A DNA stretch of 64,000 nucleotides, from the NCBI RefSeq assembly GCF_028993635.1, contig NZ_CP118631.1:2976001-3040000 (forward strand), in the 5' to 3' direction. The stretch's first letter is position 1. Every line of letters starts with the position of its first letter. Source of the DNA: Mucilaginibacter sp. SJ (lineage in GTDB: Bacteria > Bacteroidota > Bacteroidia > Sphingobacteriales > Sphingobacteriaceae). Position numbers and translations under genes: made by a program. The notes beneath the pieces are model-generated. The model saw only the letters and a list, made by a program, of their open reading frames with translations. It ran no database searches and was not told the DNA's origin. Below are positions 54,391 to 63,900 of this stretch, in pieces.

Positions 54391-54822
54391 TTACTTCCCT
54401 GTGTGCCCGTAGCCGCCTTCGCCCCTTTGGGTTTCGTTCAGTACTTCTACCTGCTCCCAATTAACACGTTCGTGTTTGGCAACTACCATCTGGGCTATCC
54501 TGTCGCCGGTATTGATTTCAAAATCCTCTGTCGAGAAATTGATGAGCAATACTTTGATCTCTCCGCGATAATCAGCATCAATGGTACCCGGCGAGTTAAC
54601 AATGCCAATACCATGTTTAAATGCCAGGCCGCTTCTCGGGCGGATCTGCGCTTCAAAGCCTTCGGGTAATTCAATATATAAACCTGTTGGAATGAGTTTA
54701 CGTTCCATTGGTTTAAGCACTACCGTAGTTTCTACATCGGCACGCAGGTCCATGCCTGCCGCATGAGCGGTTTCATAGGCCGGTAAACTATTTTTTGATT
54801 TGTTAATTATCCTGATATTCAT
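54391..54822 (-). CDS. dut: dUTP diphosphatase
   Basis: A 143-aa trimeric dUTPase that hydrolyses dUTP to dUMP and PPi. All five motifs are visible: AAGMDLRA (1), RSGLAFKHG (2), [17 protein letters not shown] (3), GDRIAQMVV (4) and the C-terminal [10 protein letters not shown] (5). It starts in a 4-nt ATGA overlap with the upstream flippase stop, indicating translational coupling. Same-strand cluster with TPR/DUF4292/EnvC. Confidence 0.96.
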   Translation of the reverse strand: MNIRIINKSKNSLPAYETAHAAGMDLRADVETTVVLKPMERKLIPTGLYIELPEGFEAQIRPRSGLAFKHGIGIVNSPGTIDADYRGEIKVLLINFSTEDFEINTGDRIAQMVVAKHERVNWEQVEVLNETQRGEGGYGHTGK

Positions 54823-56324
54823 CGCTTGTTTAATATAGCTTTTAATTGGTTACGTTCAAAATAAAATGCACACGCTGCAAATAACAGTAAAAGCCCGTTA
54901 CCAACAAAAATATTGCGCTTAAATACCGTAAACGACACAAAAACAAACACTATTGAGACAATTATATACGCCAGGTTCTTTTTTAAGTTGTACGGAATGG
55001 GGTAATTTTTTTGCCCCCACAGGTACGAGAGTATCATCATTGTTGCATAAGCTGTGAGTGAAATCCAGGCCGATGCGATATAACCATAATAAGGGATAAA
55101 TATTAAGTTAAGCACGATGGTAACTATTGCACCAATGCCGGAGATATACAAGCCATATTTAGTTTGATCGGTCAGTTTATACCATACTGATAAATTCATG
55201 TAGATCCCCAAACTCACATAACCAAACAAAAGTACAGGTATAACTCCAATGCCCGACCAGAACAAGGCAACCTGTGCAGGGTCTTTACCTTTAATAAAAT
55301 ATTTCAGGATCTCAATATTGGCCACCAAGGCTACAAATATCAAACATACCGCTATTACAAAATAATTCATGATAGTGGCATAGGTTTGTGTCGCGTTTTT
55401 ATTTTTAGCATGGCTAAAGAAAAACGGCTCGGCACCAAGCCTGAAAGCGTTAACAAAGATGCTCAGGAATATAGAAATTTTAGCACATGCTGTATAAATA
55501 CCCACCTGCGTGGCACTCTCACCCACCGGCAGCAATTTACCCAATAAGATCTTATCGAGGTTTTCATTAATGAGGTATGAAAAATTAGCAACAAGAACCG
55601 GCCAGCTGTAAACCAGCATCTCCAGAAACAAAGCTTTATTAAATCTTGGCCTTAGTTTCAGAAACTCGGGCAGTAACATGAGCATAGTGGCCAAACTGGC
55701 TATCAGGTTCGACATAAAAACATAACCTAACCAGCCCTTATAGTACCATGTGCCGATCCAGGCAGTGCCGGGTAAATTATGTTTGATAAAAAAAGGCAGC
55801 CCGTAAATAAAAATAAGGTTAAGGCTTACAAATATTACAATATTTAAAAACTTGATCAGTCCGTACCTGCCGGGCCGTCCGTCGGCGCGGATCTTAGCGA
55901 AGGGTATTACACAAAGCGCATCTATAATTAATATGCCAATGAAATACTTGATGTATAAAACATACTCGGCAAAGGGGGTACTGGGATCAATACGGATCCA
56001 CCCGGTAATAAAGTTGGCAAAAGGAAACGTGAGTAATAAAAATAAAATCGCTATGGCAAGTATAGCGCCGAATGTATTATTGTAAACCAGTTGCTTATCA
56101 TCGGGCCTTTTATTAAGATACCTGAAAAAGGTGGTTTCCATACCAAACGCAAGCAAAGCGTTGAGCATGGAGGCATAGCTGTAAAGGTTGCCAAAAATTC
56201 CGTACACCTTAACCGAATAAGCCCTTGTATAAACCGGCGTAAGAAAGAAACTTAATACCCTGCCGGCAATAGTACTTAATCCGTACACGGCAGTTTGGCC
56301 TGCAAATTTTTTAGCGGTAGACAA
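54819..56324 (-). CDS. Polysaccharide flippase / lipopolysaccharide biosynthesis membrane protein (Wzx-like, MOP superfamily)
   Basis: A 501-aa integral membrane protein with about 12-14 hydrophobic segments throughout, starting with the family hallmark [33 protein letters not shown]. Members of the MOP/polysaccharide-transport group flip lipid-linked sugars for surface polysaccharides or lipid II-like precursors. No glycosyltransferases are adjacent, so the substrate is unclear. It starts 13 nt after acyP and its stop overlaps the start of dut. Confidence 0.85.
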   Translation of the reverse strand: MSTAKKFAGQTAVYGLSTIAGRVLSFFLTPVYTRAYSVKVYGIFGNLYSYASMLNALLAFGMETTFFRYLNKRPDDKQLVYNNTFGAILAIAILFLLLTFPFANFITGWIRIDPSTPFAEYVLYIKYFIGILIIDALCVIPFAKIRADGRPGRYGLIKFLNIVIFVSLNLIFIYGLPFFIKHNLPGTAWIGTWYYKGWLGYVFMSNLIASLATMLMLLPEFLKLRPRFNKALFLEMLVYSWPVLVANFSYLINENLDKILLGKLLPVGESATQVGIYTACAKISIFLSIFVNAFRLGAEPFFFSHAKNKNATQTYATIMNYFVIAVCLIFVALVANIEILKYFIKGKDPAQVALFWSGIGVIPVLLFGYVSLGIYMNLSVWYKLTDQTKYGLYISGIGAIVTIVLNLIFIPYYGYIASAWISLTAYATMMILSYLWGQKNYPIPYNLKKNLAYIIVSIVFVFVSFTVFKRNIFVGNGLLLLFAACAFYFERNQLKAILNKR

Positions 56325-56337
56325 TGATGATATTTAT

Positions 56338-56619
56338 TTATGAGCGTCTTTTAACAACCTCAAAATTACGATAGTTTTTCAATTCGCCTTCATGGCTTTC
56401 AATGGAAGATACCTCTGCATCTTCAGGGCCTTCGTTACACCAGTCAATGAACATGTCAAGAAATGTGTCATCAGCTTCGGCTTCAATGTACACATCGCCG
56501 TTAGGCTCATTCAATACAAAACCGCGTACACCGAGCTGGTCGGCAACCGCTTTGGTTGATTTACGAAAAAAAACGCCCTGCACCTTGCCTTTAACTGTAA
56601 TATTAAGATGTTTTATCAT
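56338..56619 (-). CDS. acyP: Acylphosphatase
   Basis: A 93-aa enzyme hydrolysing carboxyl-phosphate bonds. Catalytic residues are visible: Arg19 in VQGVFFRKSTKAVADQLGVRGFVLN and Asn37 in the VLNEPNGDV segment, followed by VYIEAEADD and a FIDWCNEGP segment. Length is normal. It is the first gene of the strand cluster running toward the flippase and dut. Confidence 0.93.
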   Translation of the reverse strand: MIKHLNITVKGKVQGVFFRKSTKAVADQLGVRGFVLNEPNGDVYIEAEADDTFLDMFIDWCNEGPEDAEVSSIESHEGELKNYRNFEVVKRRS

Positions 56620-56850
56620 CAGTTGTATCGGGTATTAAATAAAGCTGAAAGCGAAATGCACAAAGCCTAAAGCTGATAGCCTGATTATTGATATTGTTTA
56701 ACCGGATTGTATGAAACAATCAACAGGTTCTATAAAACACCGCAAAGTTAACTTTTTTCCGGCTAAGCAACCTGTTTTACTTAACAAGCGTAATTACTAC
56801 AAAACGCATTACATTTTATTTTGATTGATATAACTCTAAAAATCTATTTT
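56620..56850. other. Divergent AT-rich spacer between acyP and yceI
   Basis: No gene or repeat was recognised; it must hold promoters for both divergent genes. Confidence 0.4.
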
Positions 56851-57372
56851 ATGAAAAAAATTATTTTTTCTGCCCTGATCATTGCTTTTACAACCTTTTC
56901 GGCATTCGCTATTTTTGGCAACTGGAAAGTGAAAGGCGATGAAGCGCAGGTAACTTTTGAAGGCCACAGGGTAAGCGGTTCATTCAGCGGTTTAAAAGCC
57001 GATATAACATTTGATAAAGACCATCCCGAACAAGCTAAAATTTCGGCAACTATTGATGTTACAACCGCGGCAACCGGTTTCTTTATTAAAACCAGCCACG
57101 TAAAATCGGCCCTGGGCGCCGATGATTATCCAACCATCAGATTCGAATCAACCTCGGTATCAAAAAGTGGTAACGGTTACGTAGCCAGCGGCAAGCTAAC
57201 CATGAAAGGCAAAACCAATCCCGAATCGATCCATTTTACGTTTGATGAAAAAGGCAGTGAGGGCGTGTTTAAAGGTGATTTTAAAGTACAGCCACCCAAA
57301 TATGGTATTGACAGAAGCGGCACACCACCCGAAGTTACCATACATTTGGTTGTGCCGGTGAGCAAAGTATGA
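56851..57372 (+). CDS. YceI family periplasmic lipid-binding-like protein
   Basis: A 173-aa exported protein with a YceI fold: an extended beta-barrel that in characterised members binds polyisoprenoid or amphiphilic ligands. Signal peptide (IIFSALIIAFTTFSAFA), then FEGHRVSGSFSGLKADITFDKDHPEQAKISATIDVTTAATGFFIKTSHVKSALGADDYPTIRFES. The ligand here is unknown. The ATG at 56851 is chosen over 56821, as it gives a proper signal peptide. A convergent hairpin follows. Confidence 0.9.
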   Translation: MKKIIFSALIIAFTTFSAFAIFGNWKVKGDEAQVTFEGHRVSGSFSGLKADITFDKDHPEQAKISATIDVTTAATGFFIKTSHVKSALGADDYPTIRFESTSVSKSGNGYVASGKLTMKGKTNPESIHFTFDEKGSEGVFKGDFKVQPPKYGIDRSGTPPEVTIHLVVPVSKV

Positions 57373-57409
57373 TATCTGCACGAATCCTTGCATAGATTGC
57401 TTACAATTT

Positions 57410-57460
57410 AATCGAATTACACGAATATCTCCTTGACGCTATTCGTGTAATTCGATTTGA
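57410..57460. terminator. Long inverted repeat between convergent genes
   Basis: AATCGAATTACACGAATA (57411-57428) pairs with TATTCGTGTAATTCGATT (57439-57456) perfectly around a short loop, flanked by A/T runs. It probably terminates yceI and the amidohydrolase gene. Confidence 0.7.
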
Positions 57461-57480
57461 TTCGTAAAAATCAGTACCAA

Positions 57481-58650
57481 TTATATCAGTTTCTTCACTT
57501 TGGTTTCGGGGGTGATCTTAAACCCATCAAGGCCGCTGATCAGGTTCAGGCCCGGGGTTTTGCCTGCTTCAAGCGTGCCTTTTTCATCGTCGATACCCAG
57601 GTATTCGGCTCCATTACGGGTTCCCCATTCAACCAGGCGCGGTAAGTTTATAGAAGGGAACTTTTGCTGAATAGCACGCATCTCGCTCAGTAAGCATAAT
57701 TTGCTGTTTGATGCAAGGCTATCGGTACCAATGGTAATATTAAAACCCTGGTCAACAAAAAGATCAATTTTAGGTAAACGCCCTTCAATATAAAGGTTTG
57801 CATTAGGGCAAAAACACCAATTTATCTTTCTGTCAAACCGTTTGATGAAGTAAATATCCTTCAGGTTGGTACAGGTATTATGTACCAGCAAAACCTTTTG
57901 CTTGTTAGAGAGCAGCGGGATAATAGATTGTACCGAGTTACGGGCCTGCGGTTTGAAATAGGATATATCCATACCAAAATGCTCGTACAACTCTAAAAAA
58001 GCACCAAGTTTATACCTGTAAAATTTGTTCTCATCCTCACACTCCTGGTTATGGATACTGAGCAGGTTTTCATCGTTGGCATCGCTGTGCTTTTTAATCA
58101 GCTTAAATAGCTCCTTTGATACCGAATACGGTGCATGCGGGGTTATAGAACACGAGCCGGGCTTAAATTCACTAAGCAGGACCAGCGCTTTTTCAAAAAC
58201 TTCAGCAGCCTTTTCGGGCAAAAAACCAAAAGTTTCAACAAAGGTATGATAGTATAACTTGCTTTGTTTTTTCATCGCAACACTATTATTAGTGTTGGAG
58301 ATATCACCAACGGCTACAATACCGTTATCATACATTTCCTGATCGGCCTTAGCTATGGCATCAAGAATCTCCTGCTGATCGGTATTGCGTAAGGATTGAA
58401 CGTCTTTTATAAAATTTACCAGGCCGCCTTTGGGCTTTACTTTATCTTTTAAATGAGAAAGTTCGGTATGGCAATGCGTATTGATAAATCCCGGGCAAAT
58501 AACACCGCTTACCTGCTGTATTTGCCCGCCAGGGGACTTGGTATTATCGGTAACAGCTATGATCTTCCCCTGATCATCAACAGTAACTATTCCATTTTTA
58601 ATCGGATCGGCATAAACAGGAAAAACGTAATCGGCTCTAAAACTTTTCAT
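57481..58650 (-). CDS. Amidohydrolase family protein (cytosine/aminofutalosine deaminase-like)
   Basis: A 389-aa metal-dependent amidohydrolase (TRZ/ATZ-like). Metal ligands: GFINTHCHTELSH (HxH), SITPHAPYSV (His), LLVHNTC (His) and IGTDSLASN (Asp). A deamination role is likely; the closest pathway candidate is an aminofutalosine deaminase of the futalosine menaquinone route, but no menaquinone genes are adjacent to support that. No signal peptide. It runs convergently against yceI. Confidence 0.8.
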   Translation of the reverse strand: MKSFRADYVFPVYADPIKNGIVTVDDQGKIIAVTDNTKSPGGQIQQVSGVICPGFINTHCHTELSHLKDKVKPKGGLVNFIKDVQSLRNTDQQEILDAIAKADQEMYDNGIVAVGDISNTNNSVAMKKQSKLYYHTFVETFGFLPEKAAEVFEKALVLLSEFKPGSCSITPHAPYSVSKELFKLIKKHSDANDENLLSIHNQECEDENKFYRYKLGAFLELYEHFGMDISYFKPQARNSVQSIIPLLSNKQKVLLVHNTCTNLKDIYFIKRFDRKINWCFCPNANLYIEGRLPKIDLFVDQGFNITIGTDSLASNSKLCLLSEMRAIQQKFPSINLPRLVEWGTRNGAEYLGIDDEKGTLEAGKTPGLNLISGLDGFKITPETKVKKLI

Positions 58651-58793
58651 TAAAATTTAAACTTGGTATCGTAACACATAACGTTTTTCAAAACAATCTG
58701 TCCTGCAAAATAAGTACAATTAACTTTTAGTTATTGTTTTTTATTAGCCAAAAAGAATGACTTTAAAAAAAGATAGATTTTTTTAAATTTAAG

Positions 58794-58801
58794 TACTTTT
58801 G
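58794..58801 (+). promoter_or_regulatory. TACTTTTG -7 element just upstream of the rlmN start
   Basis: An exact TAnnTTTG match ends only 5 nt before the GTG start of rlmN at 58806. If used, the mRNA would be leaderless or have a leader of a couple of bases. No clear -33 TTTG lies at the standard spacing; only T-rich DNA is present there. Confidence 0.4.
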
Positions 58802-58805
58802 CACT

Positions 58806-59873
58806 GTGAACAATACAAAAGATAAAATTGACATCCGTAGCCTGAGCCTGAATGCTTTACAGGAGCATTTCATCCGTATGGATGAAAAAGGCTTCAGGGC
58901 AAAACAGGTGTATGAATGGCTTTGGAAAAAATCTTGCTTTTCTTTCAACGAGATGAGCAATATTTCAAAAGAACTCCGTGCTAAACTGGATGCAAATTTT
59001 GTAATTAATAATGTAAAAATTAATTCTTCACAGATTAGTGCTGATAAAACTATAAAAAATTCTTTTATTTTACATGATAACCACTTAATTGAGGGCGTTT
59101 TAATTCCAACTCCCGGCCGCATGACGGCCTGTGTATCATCGCAGGTGGGTTGCAGCCTTACCTGTAAATTTTGCGCCACCGGTTATATGGAGCGTAAAAG
59201 GAACCTCAACCCCGATGAAATTTACGACCAGGTAGTTTTAATTGATCAGCAAGCCCGCGAAAACTACAATCAGCCTTTATCAAACATTGTTTACATGGGC
59301 ATGGGCGAGCCATTGCTTAACTATGCCAACATGATGAAGTCGATAGAGCGCATCACCTCCGAGGATGGGCTTAATATGGCTGCCAAACGCATTACTGTAT
59401 CAACAGCCGGCATCGCCAAAATGATCAAAAAACTGGGCGACGACCACGTAAAATTTAACCTTGCCCTTTCCCTGCACGCGGCAAACGATGAAAAGCGTAA
59501 TACCATTATGCCTATCAACGAACAAAACTCGTTAAAAGCATTGGCCGAGGCATTGAAATACTACTATGCTAAAACCAAAAACCCGGTGACCTACGAGTAC
59601 ATTATTTTTGATGGTGTGAACGATGGTATCCAGGACGCTATGGAGCTGGCTAAATTTTGCAAACACCTGCCCTGCAAGGTCAACATCATTGAATACAATC
59701 CTATTGCTTTTGCCAGCTACATCAACGCCGGCGAGGATAAAGTTGAAGCATTTGCCGATTACCTCACCAAACAAGGTATTAACACGCACCTCCGCCGCAG
59801 CCGCGGCAAGGATATTGACGCTGCCTGCGGTCAGCTTGCCATCAAAGAAAAAGATAAGCTGGCCGAAGTTTAA
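58806..59873 (+). CDS. rlmN: 23S rRNA (adenine-2503-C2)-methyltransferase RlmN
   Basis: A 355-aa radical-SAM enzyme making C2-methyladenosine in 23S rRNA (A2503) and tRNA. The CxxxCxxC motif is in CSLTCKFCATGY, the YMGMGEPLLN (GGE-like) motif follows, then RITVSTAGI and FNLALSLHAA, with a C-terminal conserved Cys in DAACGQL. The N-terminus DIRSLSLNALQEHF...KGFRAKQVYEWLW is the usual RlmN start region; the GTG at 58806 fits it. Gene order rlmN-comF on the same strand, 23 nt apart. Confidence 0.96.
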   Translation: MNNTKDKIDIRSLSLNALQEHFIRMDEKGFRAKQVYEWLWKKSCFSFNEMSNISKELRAKLDANFVINNVKINSSQISADKTIKNSFILHDNHLIEGVLIPTPGRMTACVSSQVGCSLTCKFCATGYMERKRNLNPDEIYDQVVLIDQQARENYNQPLSNIVYMGMGEPLLNYANMMKSIERITSEDGLNMAAKRITVSTAGIAKMIKKLGDDHVKFNLALSLHAANDEKRNTIMPINEQNSLKALAEALKYYYAKTKNPVTYEYIIFDGVNDGIQDAMELAKFCKHLPCKVNIIEYNPIAFASYINAGEDKVEAFADYLTKQGINTHLRRSRGKDIDAACGQLAIKEKDKLAEV

Positions 59874-59896
59874 AAAATCCGTATTAAATTGAGGGC

Positions 59897-60595
59897 ATGA
59901 AATTACTGCGTGCCTACCTTTCAGATTTTGCCGCCCTGCTGTTCCCGGAGCTTTGCCCGGCCTGCCAGGCCAGTTTGGTAGCAGGTGAGCATATCATTTG
60001 CAGCGATTGCCGCTTTAATTTACCGTTCACCAATTTTCATCAGCAGCCTGCTAATATTGTAGCCCAGCAATTTTGGGGTAAAATTAATGTTGAAGCCGCC
60101 TACGCGCTTTATTATTTCCACAAAGGAGGAAAGATCCAAAACCTGATGCACCATTTTAAATACAAAGGCATGCACCAGATCGGTAATCTGCTTGGAGCCA
60201 TAGCAGGGGCACAGCTGGCCGCAAATGATATTTTTAATACAGCAGATGTAATAATTCCAGTACCCTTACATAAACGCCGCCTGCACGAACGCGGTTATAA
60301 TCAAAGCGCCTGCTTTGCCTATGGCCTTGCCGAAAAATTAAACGCGGTTGTTGATGAGCACAGCCTTGTACGTATGGTGGCCACCAAAACACAAACCCAA
60401 CGGTCGCGCTTTGCCCGGTTTGAGAATATGCAGCATGTATTCGCGGTTAAAGATCCGGCTGCGCTTGAAGGTAAACACGTTTTATTAGTTGATGATATAG
60501 TAACCACGGGCTCAACGCTTGAAGCCTGCGGGGCTGAGTTATTAAAAGTGCCGGGGTTGAAGTTGAGTATAGCGGCTATAGCTTATGCGGTGTAG
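59897..60595 (+). CDS. ComF family protein (phosphoribosyltransferase-like)
   Basis: A 232-aa protein with an N-terminal four-Cys zinc ribbon (CPAC...CSDC), then a PRTase-like domain with VIIPVPLHKRRLHERGYNQS and the PRPP-binding motif HVLLVDDIVTTGSTLEACG. ComF proteins are linked to DNA uptake and competence in some bacteria; the exact reaction is unsettled. Same strand as rlmN, 23 nt downstream, suggesting co-transcription. Confidence 0.9.
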   Translation: MKLLRAYLSDFAALLFPELCPACQASLVAGEHIICSDCRFNLPFTNFHQQPANIVAQQFWGKINVEAAYALYYFHKGGKIQNLMHHFKYKGMHQIGNLLGAIAGAQLAANDIFNTADVIIPVPLHKRRLHERGYNQSACFAYGLAEKLNAVVDEHSLVRMVATKTQTQRSRFARFENMQHVFAVKDPAALEGKHVLLVDDIVTTGSTLEACGAELLKVPGLKLSIAAIAYAV

Positions 60596-60990
60596 AGTAG
60601 TTTACAATCCGCCATTGCGAGAAATGAGCCTGGGCGCGACGTTGCAATCGCATGCTATACAGGGTGGTCATGCTCCCGTTCGATCGCCTCGTTGTCGTTT
60701 ATAATGACGTGATCGTAAGTTATTGGCTGTTGGGTGTGCTTTTTTATTAATTTTATAATATGGGCGTTGCCTGCGGCCCGGGCTTTCCGTTGCAAGTCCT
60801 CGCCTTTCCTGCCCTCAACCCCTCTGCGCGCTCCGCGCTTTTCACTGCAATCCCTAACGCGGCCCACGCACAACATCGCTAAAATATATTTAACGTTATC
60901 ACATTTTTTTTTCAGGTTCCCTGATAATTATTCACAATGACATGGATTTTTCCGACTAACCTCTAATTTCCAGTCTCTAATCACTAAACT
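60596..60990. other. Repeat-bearing spacer between comF and the sensor kinase gene
   Basis: No gene. It has a partial CCATTGCGAG-type piece (60615-60650) and copy B of the GC-rich dispersed repeat (60750-60925). The short ORFs in this stretch read through the repeat and are judged non-genic. Confidence 0.6.
60750..60925 (+). repeat. GC-rich dispersed repeat, copy B (~176 bp)
   Basis: Matches the reverse complement of 15941-16119 over its full length: GGGCGTTGCCTGCGGCCCGG, CTTTCCGTTGCAAGTCCTCG, CACTGCAATCCCTAACGCGG, then AAATATATTT and a T8CAGG end. Differences cluster in the central arm region (CTCTGCGCGCTCCGCGC versus CTTTGCACGCTCCGGGC). Confidence 0.85.
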
Positions 60991-63900
60991 CTACTGCTGC
61001 TGGTACCTGCTTAATTTATCGTAAAGCACCCTCGGATCAAAGGGTTTAAGAATGTAGTCATTCATTCCGGCATCGTTAATCTCGCCCATTTGGTTGCTGA
61101 GCATAGAGGCTGTAAGGGCAATGATCGGCAACTGCTGGAAATAAGTTTCTGTTTTAGCGCGGATAATGCCTGTAGCTTCCAAACCGCCCATTTCGGGCAT
61201 GTGGATATCCATCAGCACTACGTTGTAGTTGCGGTTGGTTTCAACCTTTTCAATAGCTTCAATGCCGTTTTCGGCAAAATCAGCACTGGCACCCCATTTC
61301 TTTAATATCTTATTAATGAGCAGGCGGTTAATCTGGTTGTCATCAACTACTAAAACATTTATCTTAAGTCCTTCTTCCACGTTATTACTATTTCTGTTTA
61401 ACTGGTAATCTCCTTTTTTAAAGCCTATGGTAAACCAAAATGTTGATCCCTGTCCCGGTACGCTATCAACATTTATGCGCGAGTCATGCAGTTCAATTAA
61501 CCGCTTGCTGATAGCGAGGCCAAGGCCCGTACCTCCAAACTTACGTGTAGTATCCAGTTCGGCCTGCTTAAACTGCTCAAATATAGTACCCAGTTTATTT
61601 GCGGCAATGCCTATGCCGGTATCAATTACTGCAAACCTGATGCGCACATCTCGCTCTGACTCCTGTATCACTCTCAGATCGATGGTAACTCCACCTTTTT
61701 CGGTAAATTTAATGGCATTACCAACAAGGTTTAGTAATATCTGGATTAGCCGGGTGCGGTCGCCCAAAATTACTTTGGGTATAGCCTCATCAATGCTTTT
61801 GCTAATATATATATTTTTTTCGGCGGCTTTATACTGCATGGAGCTTGTTATGCTTTGAACAAGCTCGGTTAAATCAACCCGCTCCTTCTCCAGCTCAACA
61901 TTCCCGGTTTCGATCTTGGCAAAATCAAGCACATCGTTGATAAGTGTCATCAGGTTTTCGGCCGAGAATTTCAGAATATTAAGGTTTTCCTTTTGCCCAT
62001 CAAGCGGATCATCCTCCAGTAACAAATGCGACATACCAATTACGGCATTCAGCGGTGTGCGGATCTCGTGGCTCATTACCGATATGAACATATCTTTAGC
62101 GCGGCTCAACTGCACAGCTTCCTCCCTGGCATTGATCAGTTCAATTTCGGCCTTCTTTTTAGCAGTTATATCAATGATAACCTCTATATACTTATCAACC
62201 TCGCCTTTACTGTTAATGATCACCGAATTAATTACCGAGATCCACAACGGCTGCCTGTCTTTCCGGTAAACCAGCAGGTCAACCTCAAATGATTGTTTAT
62301 TGCGGGATAACTCCCGTGCCTTTTGAATAATAGATACGTCTGTAAGTTCCCCTTTTAGCACATCACCAAGATGATTGTCTTTTACATCAAGCAAAGTATA
62401 ACCGGTTATTTGCTCAAAAGCTTTATTTACCCATTCAACCTTACCATCGCTGTTGTTAATTACAACTCCGCTGGCTGTACTACTGGCCACTAATGAAAGC
62501 ATGGTTACCTGCTCTTCAGTTTTCTTTCGCTCCGTAATATCAACCATTACGGCAATCTGCCGTTCAACACTACCTGTTTCGTTAAACAACGGGGTATTTG
62601 ATAAAAATACCCAAATTGGTGTTTTATCTTTTTTATAAATTTTTATTTCAACTTCGTAACCCCGCTTTTCTTCTACGGCTTTTACTGCCGCTTTAAACAC
62701 GCTGATGTCGGTATCTTCGCCAAGCAGCATAGTGCCAAACATTTTACCACGCATTTCGTCGAGCGTATAACCTGTTATATTCTCCAGGGCCTCGTTCATC
62801 CAGATCACCTCGCCAGTATTACTGCGGATCAGGATGCCGCTGGGCGATTTACGGGCCGCGAAGGACAGGATCTCCAGTTCCTGTTCTATCTTTTTACGCT
62901 GGGTTATATCAATAATAACCCTGATAAATTTATCTGTTTGCCCGGCGCTGTCGCGAATCACCGAGTTAAATACAGAGATCCATACCGGTTCACCATCTTT
63001 TTTATCAATCAGCAGGTCCACTTCGTAGGATACCTGGTTGCGGATGGCTTCATCCAACCGTTTTACAGCTTCGGCATCCAGCGGTACGCCTTTAAGTACA
63101 TCGCGCAAACGCCGGTTTTCTACATCGGCCCGGCTGTAACCTGTTATCTGCTCAAAAGCTTCATTGGTCCATATCACCTCATCGGCCGCATTGCTGATCA
63201 CCACACCACTGGTAACTTTACTTGCAACCAATGATAGTAATGCTACCTCATCGGCTACCTTTTTTTGATAGCTGATATCGCGCCCGCTGGCAAACCATTT
63301 ATCACTTTTAAAAGTTACCGACCAGCTAATGCATTTAACATCGCCCGATGGTGTTATGATATTCGCTTCTATTTCAAAATGGCGTTGCTGCCTGCTCAAG
63401 CCTTTTTTCAGTACCGACAGCAATGTAGCCTGCTCTTCTTCAGGAAAAAAACTCCAGATGGGCTTGCCTTTAACCTCAGCAGCTAAATAACCCAAAATCG
63501 GTTTAGCAGAGCGGTTGATTTGCTCAATATTAAAATCCCTGTCCATGATACAATGGATATCGGGCGAACTGTCAAAAAGATCGTGAAACTCCTGGTGGCT
63601 TTTCAAATTTTTCTCCAATTCAAGCTTCTGTTTCCGGAGTAGCAGGTGCGACATGACCTCATCAGCCAGCGTGCGGAGCGCGTCACGCTGTTCGGCTGTG
63701 AGCTTACGCGGCTTTGTATCGATCACGCATAATGAACCGAGCCTGTGGCCATCCGGATCAATCAATGGCGCGCCGGCATAAAAGCGTACGCCCATTTCAC
63801 TGGCTATGGGGTTATCCTTGAATTCCTCATCCGCCTTAGAATCGGTTATTTCAAGAAGCGCGTCGGATTGGATAGTGCGGTTGCAAAAAGCGTCGGCGCG

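Noticed and set aside
60655..60940. Short ORFs on both strands over the GC-rich repeat copy B
   Set aside because: The equivalent frame in copy A differs and lacks a start context; the nucleotide repeat, not the protein, is what is shared.
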